A DNA stretch of 64,000 bases from Actinopolyspora mortivallis DSM 44261 (GCF_000384035.1 NZ_KB913024.1:2608433-2672432), one strand, 5' to 3'. Positions 1 through 8,610 are shown, counted from the first letter of the stretch. Translations and numbers: made by a program. The notes: generated by a model not told the origin, from the sequence alone.

Positions 1-266
1 GGCCACCTATCCACCACAGCGTCCAGACCGAGACGACGAACGCCGCAGCGTGCTGCCAGGACGGACGCTGCCCCGCCACCCGACACAGCCGGAGCACTTC
101 CCACCAGTGTGCGCCCACCTCGATCACCCTCCGGAACTCGGAAACCGCCACACCACGGGGATCCTCACCGGCCAACCACCGGGCAGTCCATTGCCCGATC
201 AGCGGTGTGTTCCGAACACGTTCGGTGACCGAAAGCGAGTTCCTTCCGGAAAACGGGCACACCACC
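1..266 (-). CDS. possible partial ORF running off the left edge
   Basis: On the minus strand a frame stays open from about 266 (GTG codons at 263-266) to the window edge, roughly 88 codons without a stop. Third codon positions are GC-rich and the translation is plausible (Trp-rich, with segments such as SEFRRVIEVGAHWWEVL). I recognise no family. There is no good ribosome binding site, and open frames are common by chance at this GC content. It lies just downstream of, and in the same direction as, the sigma/membrane-protein pair, so it could be a third gene of that operon. Confidence 0.3.
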
Positions 267-277
267 GGCGAAACCGG

Positions 278-1297
278 TCACATGACGGCGGTTCCGGCGG
301 AACACCCCGAGTCCGGGCACGGAACGGAACGCACCGTTCCCCCCTCCACCAGCCAGTTCCTGTTCCCCCCGGCGGAGACCAGCATCCGATCGGCGGTGTC
401 GGCCGACAGTCGCAGGCTCTGTCCCACCGGAGCGCCCACACCGACGCGCACCCCGCCGGCCAGCCTGGTGCCCTCACGCGGATCGACCGTGGTGATCCGC
501 ACGGACTCCCCGTCCCCACAGGAGACGGGACGCAACACCGCCAAGCCCGTCGACGTCCACGTCACACGCGTCGGACCGCAGGAGACCACGGACCTTCCCA
601 ACCGCCGGGGTCCGTCCTCTCCCGGCACCACCGTCCGCAGCCCGACGGATCCGTCCCGATCCTGAACCACCAGCGCGAGCCTGCCGCCGGATTCGACCGC
701 CACGTCCCGTACCACCAGTCCCGGTTCGAACCCGATCCGACGTGCCCCTCCGTCGGAGACCACCAGCACCCTGTCCTCGTAGGCCACCGCCACTCGTTCG
801 CCCGCGGCCGCCAGGGCGGTAACCACCTCCCCCTCGGGCACCCCCTCCAGCGGTTCCTCCGTCCGGCGAGAACCCATGGCCACGACCCCGCCCGTGGCCG
901 GGGCGACATAGACCCGATCCCGGCCCCTGGCCACCGCCACCAGGTCACCGGGATCACCGAGCTCCCGGATCACGTCGCCGGACTCCAGGGAGACCGCAAC
1001 CAGGGAGCCACCGCCCGAACGGACCAGGTAGCTGTCGGGACCGATCCCCACGGGGACGGGCTCCGTGCTCCACAGGCCGTTCGGCACCACCAACGCGAAC
1101 AACAGGACGACCGTGGTGGCCACCGCCACGCCGCTGCCCACGAACACGGAGCGGAGCACCATGCGACGGCGCCGCCGGGCGAGCAACCGGGCCAACGCGT
1201 TCCGTTCCGGTTCCACGCCCTCGACGAGCGAGTGCAGCCCCGCACGCAGCAAACGCTCGTCCGAACTCTCCTCGGAGGCGGCGTTTCGCTCCGTCAC
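278..1297 (-). CDS. membrane protein paired with ECF sigma factor (putative anti-sigma or accessory protein)
   Basis: A 339-residue protein with a basic cytoplasmic N-terminus (LARRRRR near residue 45), one transmembrane segment at about 48-74 and a long outer domain rich in beta-strand-like repeats (PGGDLVAV, RDRVYVAP types) that resemble beta-propeller blades. Its start overlaps the stop of the upstream sigma factor gene by 4 bp, so the two are translationally coupled. The inference is an anti-sigma factor or the membrane partner usually encoded behind SigE-family ECF factors. I see no classical zinc anti-sigma HxxxCxxC motif, so direct sigma binding is not shown by sequence. Confidence 0.7.
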   Translation of the reverse strand: MTERNAASEESSDERLLRAGLHSLVEGVEPERNALARLLARRRRRMVLRSVFVGSGVAVATTVVLLFALVVPNGLWSTEPVPVGIGPDSYLVRSGGGSLVAVSLESGDVIRELGDPGDLVAVARGRDRVYVAPATGGVVAMGSRRTEEPLEGVPEGEVVTALAAAGERVAVAYEDRVLVVSDGGARRIGFEPGLVVRDVAVESGGRLALVVQDRDGSVGLRTVVPGEDGPRRLGRSVVSCGPTRVTWTSTGLAVLRPVSCGDGESVRITTVDPREGTRLAGGVRVGVGAPVGQSLRLSADTADRMLVSAGGNRNWLVEGGTVRSVPCPDSGCSAGTAVM

Positions 1298-1788
1298 ACG
1301 CGCTCCCTCAGCAAACTCGACAACCGCGCGACTCCGCGCGAACAGTAGGCCTTCACCGCCCCGGGGGTCACCCGCATTATTTCCGCCGCGTAAGCCTCGC
1401 TGAAATCAGCGTAGTAACGCAGTACGACAGCCTCCCGCTGACGCCGGGGCAACCGGGCGAGTGCTTCGGCGAGCACGGTCCGGTCGACCCGCTGCACGCT
1501 CTCGTCCGGAGCCGGCTCGCGCTGCACCAGGCGGTGCTGGTAGCGCTTGGACACCTGGCGCCTGCGTAACAAGGATCTCGCCCTGTTGAGCACGGCCCGC
1601 CGCAGGAACGCCAGGGCCTTGTCCCGATCGCGCAGACGGGCTCTGGAGTCGAACACACGCACGAACGCGTCCTGCACCACGTCCTCGGCTGCGGACCTGT
1701 CGTCCACGAGCAACAGGGCCATCCGCAGCAGTTGGCGGTAGTGCTCGTGGTAGAGGGCTACGAGTTCGGTCGTCAGCTCATCATCCAT
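1294..1788 (-). CDS. ECF sigma factor, SigE-type subfamily
   Basis: An RNA polymerase sigma factor of about 164 residues. Region 2 spans roughly residues 8-75 and includes the typical LLVDDRSAAEDVVQDAFVRV helix. Region 4 spans about 105-160, with LPRRQREAVVLRYYADFSE followed by a helix-turn-helix ending RGVARL. The frame is open upstream to 1881, but conserved sequence begins at MDDELTTELVALY, so the ATG at 1786-1788 is preferred; the upstream ribosome site is weak. It overlaps the downstream membrane protein by 4 bp. The usual role is alternative promoter recognition under a surface signal; the signal is unknown here. Confidence 0.88.
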   Translation of the reverse strand: MDDELTTELVALYHEHYRQLLRMALLLVDDRSAAEDVVQDAFVRVFDSRARLRDRDKALAFLRRAVLNRARSLLRRRQVSKRYQHRLVQREPAPDESVQRVDRTVLAEALARLPRRQREAVVLRYYADFSEAYAAEIMRVTPGAVKAYCSRGVARLSSLLRERV

Positions 1789-2173
1789 GTCCGTCAGTCC
1801 GTCGTCCGACTCCCGCCGGGCCGGGCGGCACCTGTCAACCGACGCATTCCGGCAGGAAGTCGTGGGCCCGACCTTCTCCACGACACCCCGACGGACACGG
1901 TCACCGACCGTGCTGCGGTGCGTCCGGAAAAGCCACGCCGGCGACGTCCCCGGAACGGGACCGTGATCTTACCCGGTCGGGAATACGCACCGGCGATCAC
2001 GGTTGTTCGTCAACGTGACGGATCGGCCACGGACAGCCCGGGATCCGTCGACGGGACTCGGTGCCGCGGTGTGCGAGGCCGCGCCGGAAAAGCCGTCCCG
2101 TCGTGCCGGGGAGTCCGTGCCGGAAACGAACACACCGGTTGGGAGGAAGGCGCCGTGTCGGCGCCGAGGACAC
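1789..2173. other. intergenic region between divergent genes
   Basis: About 385 bases separate the divergent sigma operon and the LLM oxidoreductase. A weak inverted repeat (GTCGTGG at 1859-1865 with CCACGAC at 1878-1884) is the only structure noticed. Promoters for both directions must lie here, but none can be assigned with confidence. Confidence 0.4.
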
Positions 2174-3007
2174 ATGAAATTCGGTATCTCCACGTTCGTG
2201 ACCGACGAGGGGATCGCCCCCGACGAGCTGGGCGCAGCCGCCGAACAGCGTGGTTTCGACGCGTTGTTCCTCGCCGAACACACCCACATTCCCAGCAGCA
2301 GGCGGACGCCCTACCCCGGAGGGGGTGAGCTGCCCCGGCACTACTACCGCACGTTGGACCCCTTCGTGAGTCTCACGGCGGCGGCCGTGGCCACCGAGCA
2401 CATGCTGCTGGCCACCGGGATCGCGTTGATGATCCAACGGGATCCGATCATCACGGCCAAGGAGGTGGCCAGTCTGGACCGGGTCTCGGGTGGAAGAGCG
2501 ATCCTCGGGGTCGGTGCGGGTTGGAACCGCGAGGAGATGCGCAACCACGGCACCGAGCCGCGGGGGCGGGGAACGCTCATGGACGAGCGGGTCCGGGCCG
2601 TCCAGCGGCTGTGGACGCGGGAGGAGGCCGAGTTCCACGGCGAGCACGTGGACATCGAACCCTCGTACTGCTGGCCCAAGCCGGTCCAACGACCCCACCC
2701 GCCGATCTACGTCGGCGGCGAGAGCCAACGCTCGGTGGAACGGGTCGCCGAGTACGGCGGAGGGTGGCTGCCCAGGGCCGGAACCTCGGACCTGTCCGGG
2801 CGGATAAACCGGGTGCGGGACCGTGCGGGATGGCGTGTCCCGGTGTCCCTGTACGCCGCCGGAGACGATCCCGCCACGCTGGAGGAGTACGAACGCGCCG
2901 GTGTGGACCGGGTGCTGTTCTACCTCCCCACGGTTGTCCGGGACGAGACGCTGCGTCATCTCGACCGGTTCGCCGAGTCCGCCCGGAAGTCACAGCTGGG
3001 GTCGTAG
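2174..3007 (+). CDS. LLM-class F420-dependent oxidoreductase
   Basis: A 277-residue protein of the luciferase-like monooxygenase fold, the group that uses coenzyme F420 in actinobacteria. It begins MKFGISTFVTDEGIAPDELG, typical of this group, and carries the AEHTHIP, FVSLTAAA and LDRVSGGRAILGVGAGWN motifs of the TIM barrel. The frame is open from 2003, but the ATG at 2174 is preferred because conserved sequence starts there and a GAGGA site lies just upstream. The substrate is unknown. A strong hairpin follows the stop, so it is probably monocistronic. Confidence 0.88.
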   Translation: MKFGISTFVTDEGIAPDELGAAAEQRGFDALFLAEHTHIPSSRRTPYPGGGELPRHYYRTLDPFVSLTAAAVATEHMLLATGIALMIQRDPIITAKEVASLDRVSGGRAILGVGAGWNREEMRNHGTEPRGRGTLMDERVRAVQRLWTREEAEFHGEHVDIEPSYCWPKPVQRPHPPIYVGGESQRSVERVAEYGGGWLPRAGTSDLSGRINRVRDRAGWRVPVSLYAAGDDPATLEEYERAGVDRVLFYLPTVVRDETLRHLDRFAESARKSQLGS

Positions 3008-3018
3008 CCGACTGCTCC

Positions 3019-3060
3019 GAACGGCCCCGCCCCGGAGCCCGACGGAAGGCGGGGCCGTTC
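3019..3060 (+). terminator. strong hairpin terminator after the LLM oxidoreductase
   Basis: A perfect 13-bp inverted repeat (GAACGGCCCCGCC at 3019-3031, complement at 3048-3060) with a 16-nt loop starts 12 bases after the stop codon. It lacks a long U-run, as is usual for actinobacterial terminators. Confidence 0.75.
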
Positions 3061-3383
3061 CCCGAAACGTCACAATGGACGAAGAAAATCTTACTTTTCG
3101 TTTCGGTGGAACGACACGACCAACGAGAGAACGATTCCCCACGCCGTCGTGACCGAACACACACCGGGCCATCCGTTCCGCACAGCCACGACCACGGAAC
3201 AATTCGTCATCTCCTCGGAAGAATTCCCCGAACAGGCTCATCCCGACACACGAGGTCCGCGACCGAATACGAAACGCTACTCCGATAACACCCTGCTGCT
3301 TTCGCTGAGCGGAAGCCCTGTGGCTGAATTCGCATTCACGACTGAGAAGCTGAGTCAACCGCATGACGAGAGGGGAGGATGGA
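3061..3383 (+). other. pobA upstream region
   Basis: About 320 bases, visibly more AT-rich than the neighbours, with no supported gene. It should hold the pobA promoter. No clear regulator-sized palindrome or divergent regulator gene was found, although pobA is often controlled by PobR or an IclR-type regulator elsewhere. Confidence 0.4.
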
Positions 3384-4559
3384 ATGCGCACCCAGGTCGC
3401 GATCGTGGGCGCGGGTCCGGCGGGGATGCTGCTGTCCCAGCTGCTGCACCTACAGGGGATCGATTCCGTCGTGCTCGAACGGCGCAGCCGCGAGTACGTC
3501 CAACAGCGGGTCCGCGCCGGAGTTCTGGAGCAGGGCACCGTCGACGTGCTGCGGGAGGCCGACGTGGCCGACCGTCTGGAGAAACAGGGGCACCCCCACC
3601 ACGGGGTCAACGTCCAGTTCGACGGGGACCGGCTACGTATTCCCCTCAGCGAACTCACCGGGGGACGCAGCATCACCGTCTACGGCCAGCAGGAGGTCGT
3701 CAAGGACCTCGCGGAACGCAGGGAACGGGACGGCGGCCGGGTCTACTACGAGGTTCCGGACGTAACGGTGGAAGGGGTTGAAACCGAAAAACCGGTCGTA
3801 CGTTTCACCTCCGAGGGCCGCGTCCGAGAACTGCACTGTGATTACGTGGCCGGATGCGACGGTTTTCACGGAGTCAGCAGAACCACCATTCCCGAAAAGG
3901 AACTCACCACCTACGAACGTGTCTACCCGTTCGGTTGGCTGGGGATCCTCGCCGAGGTGGAACCGTCCAGCGAGGAATTGATCTATTCGAACCACCCCAA
4001 CGGCTTCGCCCTGCACAGTCTCCGTTCCTCCACGTTGAGCAGACTGTACCTGCAGTGCGACCCCAACGAATCGATCGAACAGTGGCCCGACGACCTGATC
4101 TGGGAGGAACTGCAGACGCGTCTGGGAACCTCCGACTGGAAACTGCGCGAGGGCCCCGTCATCGACAAGAACATCACCGCGCTGCGCAGCTTCGTCTCGG
4201 AACCCATGAGGTACGGAAGACTGTTCCTGGCGGGTGACTCGGCCCACATCGTTCCGCCCACCGGTGCCAAGGGGCTGAACCTGGCCGTGGCCGATGTGGA
4301 CCGGCTGGCTCGCTCGCTGACCGACTACTACCACCACGGGAGCACCACGGGGCTGGAGACGTACTCCGAGGAGTGCCTGCGCAGGGTGTGGCGCGTGCAG
4401 CACTTCTCCTGGTGGATGACCTCGTTGACCCACCGCTTCGACGGACCGGACGCCGCCTACGACCGCAGGCTGCAACGTTCCCAGTTCGACTACCTGCGTT
4501 CGTCGACGGCGGCGGCCACCACCCTCGCCGAGAACTACGTGGGACTGGCAGCGGTCTGA
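3384..4559 (+). CDS. pobA: 4-hydroxybenzoate 3-monooxygenase
   Basis: A flavoprotein hydroxylase of 391 residues that converts 4-hydroxybenzoate to protocatechuate with NAD(P)H and oxygen. The FAD dinucleotide fold is at VAIVGAGPAG (residues 5-14). The middle DG motif is seen as YVAGCDGFHGVSR, and the second FAD motif LFLAGDSAHIVPPTGAKGLN has its Asp near 285. Length matches PobA proteins. The ATG at 3384 is chosen over the in-frame ATG at 3363 because an AGGGGAGGA site ends 4 bases before it. It is flanked by terminators on both sides, so it stands alone; the rest of the protocatechuate pathway is not in the window. Confidence 0.93.
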   Translation: MRTQVAIVGAGPAGMLLSQLLHLQGIDSVVLERRSREYVQQRVRAGVLEQGTVDVLREADVADRLEKQGHPHHGVNVQFDGDRLRIPLSELTGGRSITVYGQQEVVKDLAERRERDGGRVYYEVPDVTVEGVETEKPVVRFTSEGRVRELHCDYVAGCDGFHGVSRTTIPEKELTTYERVYPFGWLGILAEVEPSSEELIYSNHPNGFALHSLRSSTLSRLYLQCDPNESIEQWPDDLIWEELQTRLGTSDWKLREGPVIDKNITALRSFVSEPMRYGRLFLAGDSAHIVPPTGAKGLNLAVADVDRLARSLTDYYHHGSTTGLETYSEECLRRVWRVQHFSWWMTSLTHRFDGPDAAYDRRLQRSQFDYLRSSTAAATTLAENYVGLAAV

Positions 4560-4573
4560 CCCGCCCCGCCGAG

Positions 4574-4607
4574 GCTCCGCCCGGACCGCTGGGAGGCCGG
4601 GCGGAGC
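4574..4607 (+). terminator. hairpin terminator after pobA
   Basis: A perfect 11-bp stem (GCTCCGCCCGG at 4574-4584, complement at 4597-4607) begins 15 bases after the pobA stop. Confidence 0.7.
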
Positions 4608-4707
4608 TCCCCACGGCTGACTCCGAGGGACTCGCGCCCGGCCTTCGCCGGTGTCGGCGGGCCGTCGGCGGCGCTTCGCCCCGGTAGCCACCCTTCGCGA
4701 GCGCGCC

Positions 4708-4782
4708 TCACCCACACCTCGGGCACTTCGGTGGGCCACCGCCCTGCGGCGGGATGGTCGGTCCTCCGCATATGGGGCACAT
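4708..4782 (-). CDS. 24-residue zinc-ribbon microprotein
   Basis: A tiny ORF starting ATG at 4782 and ending TGA at 4708-4710. It encodes two C-x2-C knuckles, CPIC at residues 2-5 and CPRC at residues 20-23, separated by a Gly/Pro-rich linker (GGPTIPPQGGGPPK). This is the minimum needed for one zinc site. It begins 8 bases after the stop of the upstream 130-residue gene, with GAGG abutting the ATG and AGGAG a little further up, so it is probably translated with that gene. The larger overlapping frame (to 5166) has no coding character upstream and is not used. Function unknown. Confidence 0.45.
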   Translation of the reverse strand: MCPICGGPTIPPQGGGPPKCPRCG

Positions 4783-4790
4783 CCTCGGTA

Positions 4791-5183
4791 CTACTCCTGT
4801 TCCCGGTGCGGCTCCGAGCAGTCCTGCGCGGTGACCGCCTCCACCCAGAGATCCATCCGGTCGTGCTCGCAGCCGAAGGAGAGATAGAGACTGTCGCCAC
4901 GCGAAGCCGCGAGCTCGTCCTCGAACAGGTCCCGTTCCAGGTGGCGTTCGTCCCCGAGCACTCCCCACCCCGCTCCGGAGCCGAGCAGTTTCACCGGCCG
5001 CGCGGGCAGATAGACACGTTTCATCCGGTACAGCCATTCGGCCACCGCACGTGGACTGCACAACACGCGGTCCGGCGTGCGCCGTAACCGTCCCGCACGG
5101 GTGGAGGGAAAACCCTGCTCCCGTACCTCCACATAGGCGTGCCAGTGGGTTCCGAGCCGGTGCCACTCGTCGAAATCACGCAT
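4791..5183 (-). CDS. conserved hypothetical protein, about 130 residues
   Basis: The protein begins MRDFDEWHRLGTHWHAYVEV and contains a segment with RAVAEWLYRMKRVYLPARP, then an acidic C-terminus with DLWVEAVTAQDC. The frame extends to 5456, but the ATG at 5181-5183 is preceded by GAAGGAGAG at good spacing and the upstream translation is not protein-like. No signal peptide or membrane segment. I do not recognise the family. The zinc-ribbon microprotein follows immediately. Confidence 0.65.
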   Translation of the reverse strand: MRDFDEWHRLGTHWHAYVEVREQGFPSTRAGRLRRTPDRVLCSPRAVAEWLYRMKRVYLPARPVKLLGSGAGWGVLGDERHLERDLFEDELAASRGDSLYLSFGCEHDRMDLWVEAVTAQDCSEPHREQE

Positions 5184-5526
5184 CGGTGTCGCTCTCCTTC
5201 GACGCCGGGACAGCGTCGACCCACCCGAGGCGGCACACTCCGGTGGTCGATCCAGGATTCGGGTTCCCTCTTTTGAATCGATACAGTATCGTGAATCACA
5301 CCCCGACGACGGAACCACCCCGAAAACTTTCCAGGAAGAATCTTCTTGTGGTGGCCCCGGAGGACAGCCCCCGAAGACGCACTCCACGGTTGCCTGCTTA
5401 CCGCCGATCGACGGATTGATCAACATCGTGTGTCGGTTCGGTCCGGAACGCGCCATGCTCGGAGCGAACGTGACTGTTCGACGCCAAAGCGGCCCACAGT
5501 GCGGCGTGACTTCCTATGATCCGGAC
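5184..5526. other. divergent intergenic region
   Basis: About 340 bases between the hypothetical gene and the repeat membrane protein. It contains an operator-like palindrome at 5279-5291 and otherwise no supported gene. Confidence 0.4.
5279..5291. promoter_or_regulatory. operator-like palindrome
   Basis: CGATACAGTATCG is a perfect 6+1+6 palindrome in a locally AT-richer stretch about 95 bases upstream of the minus-strand hypothetical gene. The size fits a dimeric regulator site (TetR or GntR scale). No regulator gene is adjacent. Confidence 0.45.
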
Positions 5527-7625
5527 ATGGTGTCTGATGCCGCGCGGGCAAGGACTCGTTTACACAGAGCCGCGAAGGCGGGCGAGGTCCTGGACGTCAC
5601 CGAGGAGCCCGCTCGCGAGGTTCCGGCCGCGGCGATTCGGGAACTGCTGTTCGGCCCCGAAGCCGGGAAACTCGATCCACGCGGGGTGTGGCTGCGGGGA
5701 GCACGGATCACCGGCGTACTGGATCTGACCGACGTCCGGGCCGTGGTTCCGTTGGTGCTGCACCGGTGCGAGTTCGAGGAGGTCCTCACGGGCACACGGG
5801 CCCATCTGCCGCACCTGGATCTCTCCGCGAGCACACTGGTCGGTTTGGACGCGAACGACCTGGTGTGTGAACACGACGTGGGGTTGGACGACATCCGAAG
5901 CGCCGGGATCAGTCTGGTGGACGCCAACATCACCGGCGATCTCAGTCTACGCGGAGCCCGGTTGGTCGCCGGGGAGGTTCCCGCCCTGGACATCGAGGGG
6001 GCCCTCATCGGCGGCGATCTCTTTCTCCATCGGGATTTCGTCGCGGAGTCGCACAGCCGGCGGGGTACGCTGCGACTACTCGGGGCCAGTGTCACCGGTC
6101 AACTCAGTCTGGGTGGGGCGCGGTTGACCGCGAGCAACGGGCCGGCCCTGGCCGCCGACCGAGCCACCGTCGGAGAAAGTTTCTTTCTCAACGAGAGGTT
6201 CACCGCCGAATCCGACAGCGAACGAGGCACCCTTCGACTGCCGGGGACCGGCATCACCGGTCAGGTGAATCTGGGCGGTGCCCACCTCAGAGCCACCAAC
6301 GGCCCCGCCCTGCACGCGGATCGGGCCACCGTCGGCAACAACCTGTTCCTCGACGAAGGCTTCGTCGCCGAGTCCGACAGCCAGCGGGGTACCCTGCGGC
6401 TGCCCGGAGCCACCGTCACCGGCCAACTCAGCCTGCGCGGGGCACGCCTGATAGCGAACAACGGGCCCGACCGAGCCAGCCTCGGTAACAACCTGTTCCT
6501 CAACGAAGGCTTCGTCGCCGAATCCGACAGCACCGAGGGCACCCTCCGGCTGCCCGGAGCCACCGTCACCGGCCAACTCAGCCTGGGGGGGCGCGGTTGA
6601 CCGCGAGCAACGGGCCGGCCCTGGCCGCCGACAACCTCGCCGTAGGAAACAATCTCTTCCTCAACGAAGGCTTCGTCGCCGAATCCGACAGCACCGAGGG
6701 CACCCTCCGGCTGCCCGGAGCCACCGTCACCGGCCAACTCAGCCTGCGCGGGGCACGCCTGACCGCGAGCAACGGGCCAGCCCTGCATGTGGAGAGAATC
6801 ACCGTCGGCAACAACCTGGTCCTCGACCGGGGATTCACCGCCGAATCCGACAGCCACCGGGGGACGCTGCGACTGCTGGGAGCACATGTCGCCGGTGATC
6901 TGGAACTGACCGAAGCAACGGTGCACAACGCCGGTGGGGAACGGTTGGTGCTGGATCTACGGAGTACACAGGTCTCCGGAGACGTGGTCATTCCGCTGGA
7001 CGAGTTAGTCACCGGATCCGACCGACCACGACGACTACGGGTGGACGGGCTGCGCTATCCCCTCATTCCGAAGGCGGCGAGCTACCACCAGTGGCTGCGG
7101 ATGTTGAGCGGGCACACCCCCGGCTACGTCCCCCAGCCCTACCAACAGTTGGCCAATGTCCACAGCGCGGCCGGACACGAACCGGAGGCTCGGGAGATCC
7201 TCATCGCCCAACAACGCGACCTGCGCCGCCGTGGCGAACTCGGCGGTTGGCTCCGCAGGCTGCTGCACCGGCTCAGCGGTACCTTCATCGGCTACGGACA
7301 CCGCCCCTTCCGGGCACTGGGCTATCTGGCCGGACTGTGTGTACTGACCGTCGGGCTGGTGCTGCTGGCGGGGCTGTTCGGCCTGGCCGTACGCACCCAC
7401 CCCGACACCGGGGTGTGCTCGGCGGCCGAAAGCATCGGACTCGGCATCGACACCGCCATACCGCTACTGAAAACCGGGGGCGGACAACGCTGCGAGATCG
7501 CCACCACCACCAACTGGGGCCAAGCCCTTTATCTCAGCCGATACCTGTTCACCGCGCTCGGCTGGGCCTTCGCCACCCTGTTCGTGGCCGGATACACCGG
7601 ACTCATCCGCAAAAACACCGGATAG
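5527..7625 (+). CDS. repeat-containing membrane protein, frameshifted at a poly-G run
   Basis: Two consecutive frames (5527-6600 and 6592-7625) form one protein of about 699 residues. It has an N-terminal domain, about six tandem 54-residue units (consensus TVTGQLSLRGARL...GTLRLPGA, beta-solenoid-like), a cytoplasmic segment, and two C-terminal membrane helices (about nt 7315-7395 and 7540-7605). Related actinobacterial proteins are often labelled membrane-associated oxidoreductase without proof. The frame breaks in unit 4, where seven Gs at 6585-6591 replace the eight-base GGGTGGGG of a sister unit. This is a real mutation, a sequencing error or a -1 frameshift site. The ATG at 5527 is preferred, but no strong ribosome site supports it. 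Confidence 0.7.
5926..6887 (+). repeat. tandem repeat array encoding 54-residue units
   Basis: Units begin at about 5926, 6088, 6250, 6412, 6562, 6723 and 6885. Spacings are 162, 162, 162, 150, 161 and 162 bases. The 150 reflects a clean loss of four codons; the 161 pinpoints the single missing base. Several units are nearly identical in DNA, so recent duplication or gene conversion is likely. Confidence 0.85.
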
Positions 7626-7816
7626 AACCGGCACGGTTTCCTCCCGCCCGGGAGAACACGGTGGACGGAGGGTCCCCTCGTCGGAGACACAAGAACCGTC
7701 CGGAAATCTGCGAGGAGCACGAGCACAAGCGGCGGATCACCACGCCGTGAAACCAGAATCGGGCAAAACCGTCTTCGAACAGCTGTGAACCCGGCCGGAA
7801 AGGGACAGGTGTGGGG

Positions 7817-7835
7817 AGGATCGTGGTCCGATCCT
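7817..7835 (-). terminator. small hairpin after the recombinase relic
   Basis: AGGATCG and CGATCCT form a 7-bp stem with a 5-nt loop, 3 bases beyond the relic's stop codon on the minus strand. Confidence 0.4.
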
Positions 7836-7837
7836 GG

Positions 7838-8135
7838 TTAGGCCGCGCCCTCGGTTGGGTCCCGTCGGGCGTGGTTGGTTGTCGTTGTGGGGAGGGGTGC
7901 TGCCCGCCGCCCGACCTCGTCGTGCCCGTCGTCCATCAGAGGCGCGTACCGCTCGGTCGTCTGGTGACTGGCGTGGCCGAGCAGCTTACGCCCCTCCGGC
8001 GAGATCCCCGTCGCAACAGCCACGACGCGTACGTGTTCCGGAGGTCGTGGGGGCGGACATGGCCAATCCCGGTGTACTTCAGCGCCCACGCCCACTCACT
8101 GCGACCCCGTCCACCTCCTGTTCGGACGGGAAGTC
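7838..8135 (-). pseudogene. C-terminal relic of a tyrosine recombinase (integrase)
   Basis: Two minus-strand frames together give the catalytic end of a phage-type integrase. The first contains VRPHDLRNTYASWLL (the His and Arg of the HxLR box). After a one-base frame change near 8020-8030 the second continues ATGISPEGRKLLGHASHQTTERYAPL, with the second His and the nucleophile Tyr. The N-terminal half is missing: the sequence runs into the first CRISPR repeat at 8172-8136. Truncation plus frameshift mean it cannot be functional. It marks past integration of a mobile element near tRNA-Met. Confidence 0.75.
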
Positions 8136-8610
8136 GTTGCGATCCTCGCCAGCCCCGAAGGGCTGGCGCCACTACCGGCACCACCAGGTACTGGACGAAC
8201 TCGGCGTGTTGCGATCCTCGCCAGCCCCGAAGGGCTGGCGCCACTCGACGACCTCAGGAACGTGCTGTTCGGAGTCGCGGTTGCGATCCTCGCCAGCCCC
8301 GAAAGGCTGGCGCCACTCCATTCGCCAGAGCAGTTCGCGGACGGTACAACCGTTGCGATCCTCGCCAGCCCCGAAAGGCTGGCGCCACATCCCCGTGCAC
8401 ACCCTCTACCAATGGCGCAGCCGCGGTTGCGATCCTCGCCAGCCCCGAAAGGCTGGCGCCACCCGTCCAGCAGCCGCACCCGCACCGAGTCCCAACAGTT
8501 GCGATCCTCGCCAGCCCCGAAAGGCTGGCGCCACATGCGTTGGCCTTCTTCAAAACCCTGGCCGACACTCCCGGTTGCGATCCTCGCCAGCCCCGAAAGG
8601 CTGGCGCCAC
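8136..8610 (-). CRISPR. orphan CRISPR array, 7 repeats and 6 spacers
   Basis: Seven 37-nt repeats start at 8136, 8208, 8280, 8352, 8426, 8498 and 8574. On the plus strand each begins GTTGCGATCC and ends GGCTGGCGCCAC, with an internal GCCAGCC/GGCTGGC stem. Spacers are 35, 35, 35, 37, 35 and 39 nt. The first two repeats share one substitution (GAAGGGC for GAAAGGC), which marks the leader-distal end. Read on the minus strand the repeat ends ATCGCAAC, similar to the 3' handle of type I and III repeats. Both signs suggest transcription from the high-coordinate side. No cas gene is in the window. Confidence 0.95.

Noticed and set aside
207..225. Palindromes around CCGAACACGTTCGG as a terminator
   Set aside because: The stem is only 6 bp and lies within the possible partial ORF; too weak to call.
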